From the NCBI GenBank assembly GCA_963920575.1, contig OY986974.1:4159281-4223280 (forward strand): a stretch of DNA of 64,000 nt. The letters run 5' to 3'. A program made the position numbers and the translations under genes. Below are positions 36,026-46,861 of this stretch, piece by piece (position 1 is the first letter of the stretch; each line of letters starts with the position of its first letter). The DNA is from Narthecium ossifragum. Its lineage: Eukaryota > Streptophyta > Magnoliopsida > Dioscoreales > Nartheciaceae. The notes beneath the pieces are model-generated. The model made no database searches, was not told the origin of the DNA, and was given only the letters and a program-made list of their open reading frames with translations.

Positions 36026-36199
36026 AAGGTGATCCGTGATATAACACCCACGGTATCACGAAGTCGGCGATCCGCTGTCTTGCCCGGCTCGGAGGCGTCA
36101 AGCGCATCAGCGGCCTCATCAAGGGGCGTCCTCGAGATGTTTCTCGAGAACGTGATTCGCGACGCTGTGACCTACACCGAGCATGCCAGGAGGAAGACG
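36026..36199 (+). pseudogene. Histone H4 fragment, frameshifted
   Basis: Three frames used in turn give the last two-thirds of histone H4: KVIRD, then [20 protein letters not shown] and GLIKGR, then [20 protein letters not shown] and RKT. Known H4 reads [20 protein letters not shown] and [20 protein letters not shown], so identity is unmistakable. At least two frameshifts, several substitutions, no N-terminal tail and no C-terminal TAMDVVYALK end make it non-functional. It is followed within 25 bases by an unrelated pectin methylesterase fragment. Confidence 0.88.
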
Positions 36200-36220
36200 G
36201 GTGGTGGGCATGATGCTAGC

Positions 36221-36345
36221 TGATGAAGAAGGGGAATGGCGTCATGTTCGGCAACGGTATGTACAAGACCACCGTCGTCAGCAGCCACCTTTGGCTTCGT
36301 CGACGGCACGCCGACCTACTCCACGGCCAGTCGCCACCTTCGGTG
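36221..36345 (+). pseudogene. Pectin methylesterase fragment
   Basis: The frame reads KKGNGVMFGNGMYKTTVVSS and, after a one-base shift, FGFVDGTPTYSTA. This matches the region of plant pectinesterases (MFGDGxxKTxITGxxxFVDGTPTxxTAT) that precedes the catalytic motifs. The catalytic GxVDFIFG and QGR regions are absent. The piece is only about 40 residues long. Confidence 0.72.
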
Positions 36346-36689
36346 AGTTACTCCCTCGATCACGTGACGTGGTCGCCTAATTTTGATGTCCCAAAAAATC
36401 CACTCTATAAGTAGCATTATTGGAGTTCTTTAATTAAGCGTACGTTTTTTGTCGGCATCTTAAATATGCAGATCATCCCACCGAGAAGCCGAAGAAACAC
36501 CGACTTATAAATAAATTGCATTGTTTGGTTGTGATTGCAATGAGTTACTAACGTGGTCGTTTGAACTGTTAGTCCAAGTTTTCTTTCTATATTGATGGAT
36601 GCATTAATGTTTTCAGCTTTGACCATGTCCCCTATATTTGTTGTACCTAATTGTTGATTTTTGTACGTGCTGATATGACATGTGTATTA

Positions 36690-36925
36690 CATATATTCGA
36701 ATCGATATTGGACTACCGATTCTTTCATGTAGTTCATCGATAGTGGTTTACCGATGGACTAGATCAATGAATCGGTATTTCACTACCGATTGAATTATTT
36801 ATTCAGTTCATCGGTATAATTCAATCGATAGTAAGTTACCGATTCATTAATCTGGTCCATCGGTAGACCATTACTGATGGACTAAATGAAAAAATCGGTA
36901 GTGGACTACCGATTCGATGGCATGT
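36690..36925. repeat. Block of ATCGGTA / TACCGAT inverted repeats
   Basis: About ten copies of TACCGAT or ATCGGTA in alternating orientation fill 230 bases, for example GGACTACCGATTC at both ends and ATCGGTAGTGGACTACCGAT near the right end. The block can fold on itself around its middle. The same motif forms another block at 54805-54985. Confidence 0.7.
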
Positions 36926-37058
36926 GTATCACTCATATCACATGTACACAAAACTTTATCGTTGTTCTATTACTTATTAGTCAATTATTGTAATTTAAAA
37001 CGTCTTTTCTTCCTCCTCATGCTCTCTCTCTTTATATGGACATCTTCTCAAATAGCAG

Positions 37059-37200
37059 ATTTGACATTAGTGGCAATGCAACTGGCTTTGGCAATCCGGA
37101 CTGGGCCAGGACTCATGTCGCTGCTGTGTCTACAGCCCCGTTGTTTTGGCAGCAATTGAAGCAAGTGCTACTTGTCTTGGTAAAACTATCATGGATGAGA
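37059..37200 (+). pseudogene. Amidase (AMI1/TOC64 family) exon fragment
   Basis: After an acceptor-like AAATAGCAG, the frame reads FDISGNATGFGNPDWARTHV and AAVSTAP. One base later the reading continues VVLAAIEASATCLGKTIMDE. This matches the amidase-signature exon of plant AMI1-like indole-acetamide hydrolases (FDVxGxVTGFGNPDW, STAPVV, GATxxGxTIMDEM). The catalytic serine region is not present, and no other exons of the gene were found nearby. Confidence 0.78.
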
Positions 37201-39843
37201 GATGTCCTTCAAGTTTGAATTGGAGGAACATTTTTTTGTTGATTACAGATGCTTCAAATGTATAACTAAATTATGCTGCATACCCCTTTAATGAGCCAGG
37301 TTATAATGTCATGACACAGCTTTAATAGAATTTTGTGTGTTTTTTTCTTCTATCTTCATTATAGGATTAGTCTTCTATCATACTTAGCATGTTTGGGTGT
37401 CACAGTGCTATAATTTTCACATAGTTGACTTAAGAAATTTGGTAGGGGATATGAAGCACATGACTTTATATAACACCGTGTCAAGGGCACAACTCCACAC
37501 TAGTCTAGTATAGGTAAAATATAATTGTTACCCTTGGAAGATTCACCCTTATTAACCCTCAAATTTTCACCTCATACGCAACGACACCCTAAGTTGTAGG
37601 TTTATTTTCCCATCCTGACTTGCGCGTCTAATTACTCGACGGAAATGTAATTAATCTTCAGTATATAGAACTAATGGTGACATATAATTACTGGCCATGA
37701 CATACTATACGTAGCATGTTATCGTGGCGCTTAAGCATCTGTCTTGCAGTCAGACGTTTGTCAACTCACGGAATATCCCAATAACTTAATATTATGAAGA
37801 AAAACAAATATTTACTTATCCAAATAATTATTTTAATTCCATGATCGATAGCCATATATATATATACTAGTCCTATCCCCTGGGTAACCACCATCTCCCC
37901 TCACCTCCCTCATAACTCCCCACTAACCCCCTCTAACTCCCCCCTCCCTCACTATTACCCCCTTCACATTAGCAGCTACATAGGATAAACCATGTCACAT
38001 AGGATGCCAATAGGACAATAGAAGGTAAACTTATAACCATGCTCCTATATAATGATGATATATATGTATGGGTCCCTGCAGTGGAAATGCATGCATGAGT
38101 TCGGATTTGGTACTAGATATAGGCTCAACTAATAAATAAAATAAAATAAAAGAACACGTCACGTTTGCTGAAATGCTTAAATTAGGGTCTGTTAAAACAA
38201 GATATAAGTATATATATATATATATGTGTGTACCTAATAACCGACCAATTCCATCTTATTAATCAATTAAGAGGTCTCAAAAAATAGGAAAACTGATTGA
38301 TGACGTTCTAGTTGACAATTGTATATATAATCTACGTGTGAAAAGATAGCTGGCAGAAAAAAAAAGAAATTAGAAAAATGGATCTCAACATTGTCTTATA
38401 CGCAACTCCAACTAATCCTTCTTCATGACCAAGCTAGCTATAGCCTTCATTAATTTTTTTTACACCAAATATACACTACTAGATTAACTCAGATGAATAT
38501 TCTCTATTGAATTATATAAAAATGTATAGGAGATCAACAGGTAGCTAGCTAGCTAGCTTTTGTTACTATGTACGTAGTAACCTGGAAAAGTTCATTCATG
38601 TCCAGGTATCAAAGATCCAAACAGATGGAACCAAAACATCGTGCATGGTGCATGCATGACCCATCAGTTACGTACCGGTAGAACTACGGACAGCATACGA
38701 CAGAGCTAACCCTAAACCTAGTCCAACAGAAGAGACTAGTTCTTGTTGGTATTTGTTGACTGTGGAGGTGCGTGCTACAATACCCTAAACCTAACCCTAA
38801 CATTTCTTTAATTTCCTCTTTCAAGAAAGAGACTGATAAAGAGCATGTTGTTGGGTCCTTATTAAATTACCTCTCTAGCTTTCTCTCTCTTCTTCCATTC
38901 TTTAGAGAGAGAAAGCAAGAAAGAAGAGATTAAGCAAAGCATGCAAGATGGTTAATGATCAAATCATTCAAGAGAGAAACATATAAAACCCAAAAGACAT
39001 ACAAAAGAGAGATTACTAATAAGATTGTGGCATTAGCCATACTCCTCTGGACCTCTACTCACCCTAAAAAGCAGCTCCCACTCACTGTATGCATGTCCCC
39101 CACCTCCCACCCCGCATGCCCTCCTCTTTATCTCCTCCACCCAAATCCTAGTGCTCCTGCCCAAAAGCCATCAAAAGCCTCTCTGTCTCTCTCTCTCTCT
39201 AAGATTGCATGTATCTTTTTCTCTCTACATGTGGGGCTTTCTCAAAAGTAAAAATGAGCCAAACGGAGCTGGCCTTGCAGGCCACTAAGCATACCCAACG
39301 ACATCAGCAGCTAGCACCAACACCACTCACATATATACTTTGTTAGATTCCAACAGCAGCATATATGACTACTTGTCCTAAGATTCGCTAAGCTTTTTTT
39401 TTTCTCCCTTCCTCCACGCACCCCCCTCATCACGAGATAACGACCCCTTTTCTTCTTTCTTTTTGTTTGATCTCATCTTATACACCACGCACTCACCCCT
39501 CTCTTTCTCTCTCTAGACATCTCTCTCATGATAAAGAGTTTGCAGCAGCTCAGCATTGCACGCCAGAAAAGAATATAAGAAGAAGCACAGAAGAATATAA
39601 GCCTTCGTCATGACAACCATCTTTTGATTAATTTATAAATCTCCTCATCTCTCTCTCTCTCTCTCTCTCTCTCGAGTTCTCCAATCCATTGCCAATGGTC
39701 TAACGCCAAGTTGCCAACCATCTCCTCTCTCTCCTCATTTCTTATGTCTTCGAACTCGCACGTGCGGAAATTTAAAAAGGCGATGACCGTTGGCGCCTTC
39801 GCACGTGCCACGCGAGCGCCCTCTCTTACACTCTCCCGCCATG
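37201..39843. other. Spacer between amidase relic and SHORT-ROOT gene
   Basis: No gene was recognised. The region holds a C-rich stretch of CCTCCCTCA/CCCCCT words at 37885-37965, a (TA)n run near 38207-38226, GCTAGCTAGCTAG near 38541-38557, two telo-like CCTAAACCTAACCC words near 38709 and 38784, and pyrimidine-rich stretches before the SHR stop codon. Its right part should contain the SHR 3' UTR. Confidence 0.45.
39649..39673. repeat. (CT)n microsatellite 3' of SHORT-ROOT
   Basis: An uninterrupted CT dinucleotide run of about 25 bases lies some 170 bases past the stop codon of the leftward GRAS gene, probably in its 3' UTR. Confidence 0.8.
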
Positions 39844-41406
39844 TCACGGCCTCCACGCGCTGGCCCACACCACCGGCTGCTCCTTCCACGCCAGGAAGAC
39901 GCCGGCGGCGGCCGCACCGGGATCGTCGGTGTCCTCCCCAGCCGCCGCCTGCCGCATCGACCACCCTTCTCGGTACCTCCTCAGCAGCGACCGCACGTCA
40001 TCGGCCACGTCGTCGCTGAACGCCGCAGGGGCGAACCCCGCGGCCCTCATCCTCCTCGACCACCCCGAGGCCGTCTCCCTCCGCTCTTCGGACTCCGCCG
40101 CCGGGCAAGCCACCAGGTCGACCACCGCCCTCCCCGCCGCCCTTTCCAGGGCCAGCCTCTCGTTGCTCGTCTTCGGAAAGCTCTCTTCCAACGACTCGAA
40201 ATAGGCGGTGAAGAACCTTAAGCCCTCCGTGAACACCTTCAAGAACCCCTCCTCGTCCTCCTCTCCGTCCTCCGCCGGGCAGAGGTCGGCCTCCTCCTCG
40301 ACGATGGTCACTATGCGGGGCTGGAGCCGGAGAAGGGACGCGAGGAACGCGTCCCGGCGGCTCCCCGAAGGCGGCACTCCGTGGATCGCGTTGACGCAGT
40401 TGACGGCGATGACTTCGTTGGCGGAGTCCGCGACGGCCGAGAGGTCGAGGGCGGATAGGTCGCCGTCGGCGTGGTGGACCGCGTTGAACCGGAAGGGGAC
40501 CCCCATGAGCCTGGCAAACTTCTCCATCCTGGCGCCAATCTCCCGCATGACGCGCTGCGCCCCCCCACCGGAGGACGGCACCACGGTGGTGATGGTGAGG
40601 TGCGGGGTGTCGTCGGCAGAGCGCGTCGCCAGGGCCTCCAGCAGCGTGGGCCACTGGGTGCAGAAGGTGGTGCTCATGTCGACTATGTGGAGGCGCTGCG
40701 CGCCGGCGTCGAGGAACGACTCCAGGATGGCGCCGTTGGCGGCGACGTGGCCGAAGGACGACCAGGGGCTGAGCTCCTGGAACCGGAGCGCCGTCCGGCG
40801 GGTGGAGTCAAACGAGCAGGTGCGGTCGGAGGCGGAGGAGATGGTTCGGAGGGTCCGGGTGCCGGAGGAGGTCAGGCGGGCGAAGAGGCCCTGCAAGAAG
40901 TAGGCGGCGAGCTTCTGGTCGACGTCCCCGTACTGAGAGGCGAGCTCGTTGAGGACCCACATGAGCTGCTGGACGCGGGAGCTGTCGCGGGCGGCGATGG
41001 CCCGGGCGCAATCGGAGAGGAGGTCGTGGGCCCATCGGGGGTTGGAGGAGGAGGAGAAGTCGAGGTTGAGGTTGAGGCCGCTGATGGGGGTGGGGGTGGG
41101 GGTGGTGGTGGTGGTGGTGGTGGTGGTGGAGGGAGGAGGAGGAGGGAATTGCTTGGAAGAGGAGGAGGAGAAGTCGTCTTCATCCATGTAGAGGCGGTTG
41201 GCGTTGCAGCATTCTTCTTGGCTGAGTGGTGGATTATAAGAAGAGGTGGTATCGTATGGAGGGTGGATATAATTATGGTAAGGTTGGTGGCGGTGGGCTT
41301 TTGAGGATCTTGAGCTTGTGGTGGTGGAGGTGCGGCTGGAGTTGAAGGAGGATTGCTGCTGGTGGTCCGATGACTGAAGGCTTACTAACCTGAACAGAGT
41401 ATCCAT
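39844..41406 (-). CDS. SHR: SHORT-ROOT-type GRAS transcription regulator
   Basis: A single intronless frame of 520 codons starts [20 protein letters not shown], the typical start of SHORT-ROOT proteins. The N-terminal third is S-, T-, P- and H-rich and includes a threonine/proline run encoded by a (GGT)n microsatellite (41099-41130 region). The GRAS domain begins near residue 125 ([20 protein letters not shown]) with LHRI, the VHIID-like [17 protein letters not shown], the PFYRE-like region ([23 protein letters not shown]) and the closing SAW motif ([14 protein letters not shown]). SHR moves from the stele to the adjacent layer, acts with SCARECROW, and patterns endodermis; in monocots it also influences leaf vein and cortex formation. 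The coding region is very GC-rich compared with its AT-rich flanks. Monocots usually have two SHR paralogues, and which one this is cannot be decided. Confidence 0.95.
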   Translation of the reverse strand: MDTLFRLVSLQSSDHQQQSSFNSSRTSTTTSSRSSKAHRHQPYHNYIHPPYDTTSSYNPPLSQEECCNANRLYMDEDDFSSSSSKQFPPPPPSTTTTTTTTTPTPTPISGLNLNLDFSSSSNPRWAHDLLSDCARAIAARDSSRVQQLMWVLNELASQYGDVDQKLAAYFLQGLFARLTSSGTRTLRTISSASDRTCSFDSTRRTALRFQELSPWSSFGHVAANGAILESFLDAGAQRLHIVDMSTTFCTQWPTLLEALATRSADDTPHLTITTVVPSSGGGAQRVMREIGARMEKFARLMGVPFRFNAVHHADGDLSALDLSAVADSANEVIAVNCVNAIHGVPPSGSRRDAFLASLLRLQPRIVTIVEEEADLCPAEDGEEDEEGFLKVFTEGLRFFTAYFESLEESFPKTSNERLALERAAGRAVVDLVACPAAESEERRETASGWSRRMRAAGFAPAAFSDDVADDVRSLLRRYREGWSMRQAAAGEDTDDPGAAAAGVFLAWKEQPVVWASAWRP

Positions 41407-42120
41407 CTACGCCGCTACGTACGCCGCCGGCAACATCAATTAACACTACAAGAAGGAAGAAAGAAGGATATATATCTATATCTATATATATCTCTATCTC
41501 TCTATATATATATCTATATCTATATATAGCAAGATAGGTAGCTCTAATTGGATTGGCTTGCAGTTTAATTTGATGAGGCTGGAATTTATTAGGAGAGGAG
41601 AAGGAGGAGGAGGAGCTGATTTAAGTTGGGGCGTGGATCAGTGGGGGGGGGGGGGTATCTGGAGGGGTGGTGGGGTCGGTTCATATATGGGTGGATTGCT
41701 TTTGCTGGAACCAATGAGAGAGACACAGAGAGAGAGAGAGATACTGTAGTACCCTTTAATTTGTATGGTTTGAACAGAGCATGCTTTGCTTTGCTTTGGT
41801 GCAACTCCCTTTCATGTTAAACAAAGGAGAAGGAAAGAAGGTTGATGATGGGTGGCAGCTGCAGGGTGAGTGCTTGATGATCCAGGGTGAAGGGCGAGTG
41901 AGTAAGAGAGAGAGAGATGAGATGAGTCTAGAGAGAGAGAGATGATCATATGAGTCTAGAGAGAGGGAGAGAGGAAGGGGGCCGGGCGTGCTTATTAGTT
42001 TTATGATAATCATCATAAGACGCACCGCCAGCTTCCCGAGACGCGGGCGGGCCAGCTTCCCGAGATGCTGGGCGGGGCGGGGCGGGGCGGCCTTACGTAC
42101 CCTTCCCCGAGCCCTGCCCA
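41407..42120 (-). promoter_or_regulatory. SHORT-ROOT upstream region with microsatellites
   Basis: Upstream of the leftward SHR gene lie a TATATC/TA-rich stretch (41467-41528), a G13 run (41643-41655), and GA-rich tracts (41717-41741 and about 41904-41965) that read as CT-rich on the SHR strand. CT-rich 5' leaders and GAGA-type tracts are common in plant developmental regulators. The transcription start was not determined. Confidence 0.5.
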
Positions 42121-45100
42121 TGCTTATTGCAAGCTATGTGGCTAAATCCAATGGCTAATGCGTTCGTTCTTTTTGCCCTTTCCTATGCTAATAGCTTTTA
42201 AAACTCATGCTTTTCTTTTTTCTTTCTTTGAAATATATATGTGGTCTATTTTTGTAGGCTTTAATTGGTTAATAAATTAAGCTTGATTAGAGCCTAGCAA
42301 ATATTAAGTGTTAACGTAACATTCAACTCACTTAAAAGTTATTTTTTTTCTCTCTTTTTTTGTGAGAAGGAATAAGGGATAAACATAAAAATAAAATATT
42401 ACTTAAGGTCATGAATGACGAAATTGGTACGAAGAATTTGCATGAGTGATTGATAATTTTGTACAATACCATGAGTAGCTTGATCGATGTGGTTATTGAC
42501 TTAACTGATTCGTTTAGAAGTGCTCATTTCAAACCACAAAAACCATGCATGAATGTACGTACTTAGTACAAAATAAACTACATGCTTGTACTATAAATAT
42601 ATGTAAGTAGTACATGTACTTCATCAAGCTATGAATTCTTAGCCATGTTGGCCAAGCAAAATTCTGATTCCATCGCACGATAAAAAGGACTGGTAATAGT
42701 AGGTAAGAGCCTATAAATTACCATAGTAGGTAATAGTAGGTAAGACTTCCAGTGTAGAGATGGATCTACACCCCCCTCTTGATCAGATCAGATAAGATAG
42801 ATTACAATTGTGGCACAAGGTAAAACTGATGCGGATGATGTCGACATTATCATTGTCTTGTTAATTTGTAGAAGTTAATATCTAGCTAATAGTCTTAACT
42901 AACAATTAAAAAATAAAAAGTTGGTCAAGTTATCAAATTCCTTAATTAATACCATCAGAGACCAGATCCATTTTGAAAGGTAGCCATGATTGTTCTTGCA
43001 TGTAAGAGGCAAGGCAACCACTCCATAAAAGGACCCATTCACTCAACTTTGCTCAGCTTTTGTCTAGAGGGCCGGTGAATTGGAAAAAGCTTTGTGGGTG
43101 CTCTCATGGCTGTCCCCATATGCTTTGTTAGGGCTCTTTACTTTTAATCCAAGGAAGCCAAAGTACATAGGCTTCATCATTTTGCTTGCCTTCTTGGTCA
43201 ATAGCTTTGAGAGATCTAGCCCTAAAAAATAAGGGCGGCTTTGTCTCATCTTGCCTCGTTACACCTATATATATATATACTAGTTTTTTTTTCACTTAAC
43301 TTCATGTAGATTTGTATAAAATACATACAACCCCCTAAACGACATCATTTCCACACCGTATTAGCTAGGTTGCATGCGTAAACAAATTAGATTATAGTGT
43401 TTCCTTAGTTTGGAGGGCTTGCAACTACTACTTTGTTGATCAATTATATTATATTTAATTTGCAGATAAGATGTCACTTGCTCAACAGTTGTTAATGGGG
43501 TGGCTATATTGGATTAGAATAACCTTAATTAAAAACCAATTTAATTTGAATTGTTTTTGCAAAGGTGTTAGGTCCTCTTGCAATTGCTAATCCAATTTAA
43601 TATTTATAATGTTGGATGTAATCATGATTTGTAGCATGAGTTTACCCAAAAGCCAAAACAGTCTTTATAGCCCCTCAATTTTTTTTTTAACCTTTTGTCT
43701 ATACAACCCTAGAAAAAGACCTAATTGTATAATCTTCCTCATTAGATTAATGGTTGTTTGTGTGTATATTTATGTATTAAATAGTTCACTTTCACTATTC
43801 TCTTTTGACCTGTTTGACCAAATCTTTTCATGATTATTAAAATGTCAAACGGCCAAAATCTACTTTAATTTGATTGGAGGTTTAAAGAAAAAATGGTTGT
43901 TTGAAAGTAGAATCACTCTTGGTTGTGGAATAAGCAATACTAGAATAGAAGAATGTGGAAATATAATACTGGTTATCATAGAAATGTTATGCTTATCCAC
44001 TGATCCAGGATAAGGTTTTTTTTTATAAGAAAAAACATTATTCAAAATAATATAAAAGAAATACTTATTAGAAAACATGGATGAAAAAAATAAGGTTTTT
44101 TTCTTAAAAAAATATTATTTAGGATAATATAAGAGAAATACTTATTAGAATACATGGATGAAAAAAATTAAACTAAAGGGATAATTCTTATCCCACTGTG
44201 TCTCTTATCCGATTTAATAATTTGGTTGCCAATTAAAAAAAAATTCCTCTCTTATTCATGAATCGAATGGCTAAAGTAATTTATAAAAAAGAAATTCATG
44301 CTTTATACGACATGATCATTTCTAGTCATCATTTTAACTAGCCCCTTTTGGACTCGTTTTTTTTATGATATTATAGATGGGATATAATTAGTAATCCTGT
44401 GGATCTCACTTTATCTCACGTTTGGTGTGATTTTAGGCATGGGATAAATAATTTCATTGGGACTCCATATCGCATGTACATAGGATAAAATAATCTTATG
44501 GGGGAGGTGAGATATGTAATTCCATGAGATAAGATCTATTGAATTAAAAAAAATTTAAATATTTGATTAAATCTTTTTTCACATTATCCTATGTCTTACG
44601 AAACTGGAGAAAAAGTTTAACCTCTCACATCATCTCTCAGGAGAATATATCTCGGGATACAATCTCCCGGGAGATTATATCAACCCATATCCCGTCCCGT
44701 GAAACAAACGTGACCTTTGTGTATGTGCCATGTAAAATATAAGTAGCTATTAATTTAGGGCCCGTTTGGACTGAGGATATGAGAAGTTTACGTAATGGAT
44801 AAAGTAAAAGTTATGTAAGCATTAAAGGTAGTTATGTAAGATCGTGAATAAAGTGTTTGTATGTATAAATGGGATTTATGCATACTTATCCTCAATCCAA
44901 ACGGGCATTTAGTCATAATGCAAACTAATCATGGTTCACACACAACTTAAGATGGGCATAATTAAACTCAAAAGGACCTATATGCATAAAAAGATAAATG
45001 GATGGTCCTTTTTGTATTTTTCTTTATTCCATCACAATGTTTAGACAATTATAATCATTTATCAGTATTTACACAAAAAAGAAAAAGAAAAATTCTCAGT

Positions 45101-45480
45101 TTGCTATCAATGACAAAGCTCCCTTTTCTTGCTTTGATCATCCAATTATTTCAATATATATTTTTTGTACTCTGAAGATAAATTAAGATTGGTTGGCTTA
45201 TATCTTCTTTTTTTTTCCGGATTAGTTGAGGAGAAGACATACTAGCTTGATACCAATGTTGAATCAAGGTAGGTAATTAAACATGGGATCCGTACAAAAT
45301 AACAACAGAGCGTCGGATAGTCCCGACTTTGAAATTTTGCTAAAGAATTGTCAGTTGGGCTGTTGACTCGGGCTCTGGCAACCATTTTGCAATGCGGCTT
45401 ATGGCGTGGAAACGAGTGTGGGTTATGACGTTGGGAAGACAGATGTGATCTATAAATTCGTTGTAGCTATGTTTATAATA
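42121..45480. other. AT-rich intergenic region with small repeats
   Basis: No gene was recognised in 3.3 kb. It contains a (TA)n run near 43267-43279, a tandem duplication of about 83 bases (44011-44167, containing GAAATACTTATTAGAA and ACATGGATGAAAAAAA), a possible MITE at 44417-44712 (ends CACGTTTGGTGTGA and CACGTTTGTTTCACGG read inward), and a clear MITE at 44758-44907. TTTATAATA at 45472-45480 is the left target duplication of the next element. Confidence 0.5.
44758..44907. mobile_element. 150-bp Tourist-like MITE
   Basis: The ends are near-perfect inverted repeats: GCCCGTTTGGACTGAGGATA on the left and GCCCGTTTGGATTGAGGATA read inward from the right. TTTA flanks both sides (44754-44757 and 44908-44911), compatible with the TWA-type target site of Tourist MITEs. 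There is no coding capacity. Confidence 0.8.
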
Positions 45481-46815
45481 AGGCAAATAATATTTTACTG
45501 TCTTATAATTTCAGAAATGTTCAGTTTAAATCATATGTTTTAAAATCTTTGAAAATGAATCCTATATTATTAATGATTTACATTTTAGACCCTATATCCG
45601 GACGCCGTCATGAGAAGTTGACGGCAAACCGGTCACGTGACCGGTTTTGGACCATGAAACCCGGTTTTGGACTCATGCAGTCGGCGGAGCGTCTCCTCGT
45701 CCCGCTGCCACTCCGGCGCGGTGACGAAGTGCGCATAAAGATTGTTCTTGGTGCACGTCATTGCAATGAGACTATGTGTGCCTACCCCGTTGATCTCGTA
45801 CGCGTAGTACACCATGTCCCTTGTCGTCCCTCCGCTCCTCCGACTTCACCCCGTCGCCGCCGACGAGCAAGTCCTGCAGCTTAAGATGTGTCAACCGGTG
45901 GAAATCCAGAATCATATATTTATATAGATGACTGTAATGTAACTAATGTGAGTCATGTAACAATGTACCTGGAGAGAGATGTCGGAGAGGGCAAGGTTGG
46001 AGAGGATGGCATCAACGGGGGCGAGGGATCGAAAGCCGGTGAGGAAAGTGAGGTACTCACGCTCGGACCACTTCTTCGGGTTGTAGAACTCGTTGTCGGT
46101 GCCGTTGGTGCCCAGCTCCACCTTGGAGATGAGCCTCTCCTTCCACCTCGGTGGCACCTCGTACGCTGCCGAGTCCCTCTTGCTCGAGTTCCCACCACAG
46201 CCCTCGTAGTTCGCCGCCCTTGTCACCGTGCCGTAGTAGAGCTGGAAGGTGTCGGCGAGGGCGGCGGAGGTGGTGGGGGGAGAGGTGGAGGAGAGGAGGA
46301 CCGTCGCTGCGGCGGCGGCGAGGGAGGTGAGGGTGGTGGAGAGGGGTTTGATCAGGGAGAGGTGGGGTCCGGAGAGGGGCTTGCTGGCGATAGAGTTAGA
46401 GCTGGTGGTGTCGGCGGTGCCGGCGGTGGAGAGGACGGTGGAGGAAGGGGAGAAGAGGATGGTGGTGACCATTTTGGATTTGGAGGGTTAGTGTGTGACG
46501 GTGAGAAGATGAGGGTGGTGTGGTGAGGAGCTTATCCACAGAGGACTAGAGCGGAGAACTACACGTATCTCGAAACAAAGATGAACAACCGAGATGGAAG
46601 TAGCGACGTGTTCACGTGTGCGTGCAGTAAAAAAAGGTAAACAATGGTCACGTGCAAAACACGTGCCAGTTTACCGTCTACTGACTTAACGCCGTTGGAT
46701 GTTTGGTAGTAAATCGAATAGTTTTGATAATATAGGGTTCATTTTGAACGGTTTAAAACATAGAATTCAAAATGAACATTTCTAAAATTACATGACAGTA
46801 AAGTGTTATTTGACC
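45481..46815. mobile_element. Pack-MULE carrying a PsbP-like gene
   Basis: TTTATAATA flanks both sides (45472-45480 and 46816-46824), an exact 9-bp target duplication. The ends are inverted repeats of about 100 bases: AGGCAAATAATATTTTACTG on the left and GGTCAAATAACACTTTACTG inward from the right, continuing through CAGAAATGTTCA, AATGAACCCTATATTAT-like words and CGGACGCC/CCAACGGC. The 1335-bp body has no transposase and is largely filled by one host gene copy in minus orientation. Confidence 0.92.
45633..46472 (-). pseudogene. Captured thylakoid-lumen PsbP-like (19-kDa type) gene, one frameshift
   Basis: Exon 1 (46472-45969) encodes a transit-peptide-like S/T/A-rich start, a hydrophobic alanine stretch ending ALADTFQ, then YYGTVTRAANYEGCGGN, YEVPPRWKERLISKVELGTN and FYNPKKWSEREYLTFLTGF, ending NLALSDISLQ. 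A short intron with GT and AG ends (about 45968-45874) leads to exon 2: DLLVGGDGVKSEERRDDKG. One extra base at about 45814 (an A on the plus strand) shifts the frame; the correct phase then continues VYYAYEINGVGTHSLIA and LYAHFVTAPEWQRDEETL. This matches thylakoid-lumen PsbP-fold proteins, most like the 19-kDa lumenal protein. The usual SFKTV-type end is replaced by element sequence. The single frameshift and altered end make it a probable pseudogene, though nearly full-length. A residual intron shows it was captured from genomic DNA. Confidence 0.82.
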
Positions 46816-46816
46816 T

Positions 46817-46823
<7 letters not shown>

Positions 46824-46860
<37 letters not shown>
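46824..46860. repeat. (TA)n microsatellite beside the Pack-MULE
   Basis: About 36 bases of alternating TA abut the right target duplication. The MULE may have inserted next to an existing TA run, or the run expanded later. Confidence 0.85.

Positions 46861-46861
<1 letters not shown>

Noticed and set aside
35939..36434. CGCTTAATTAAA near 35939 and its inverted match near 36424 as ends of an element around the H4 and PME pieces
   Set aside because: The match is only about 12 AT-rich bases with no flanking duplication, and it excludes the amidase piece.
40208..41304. Long plus-strand frames opposite the GRAS gene
   Set aside because: They are low-complexity G-, E- and V-rich antisense shadows of the SHORT-ROOT coding region, with no domain.
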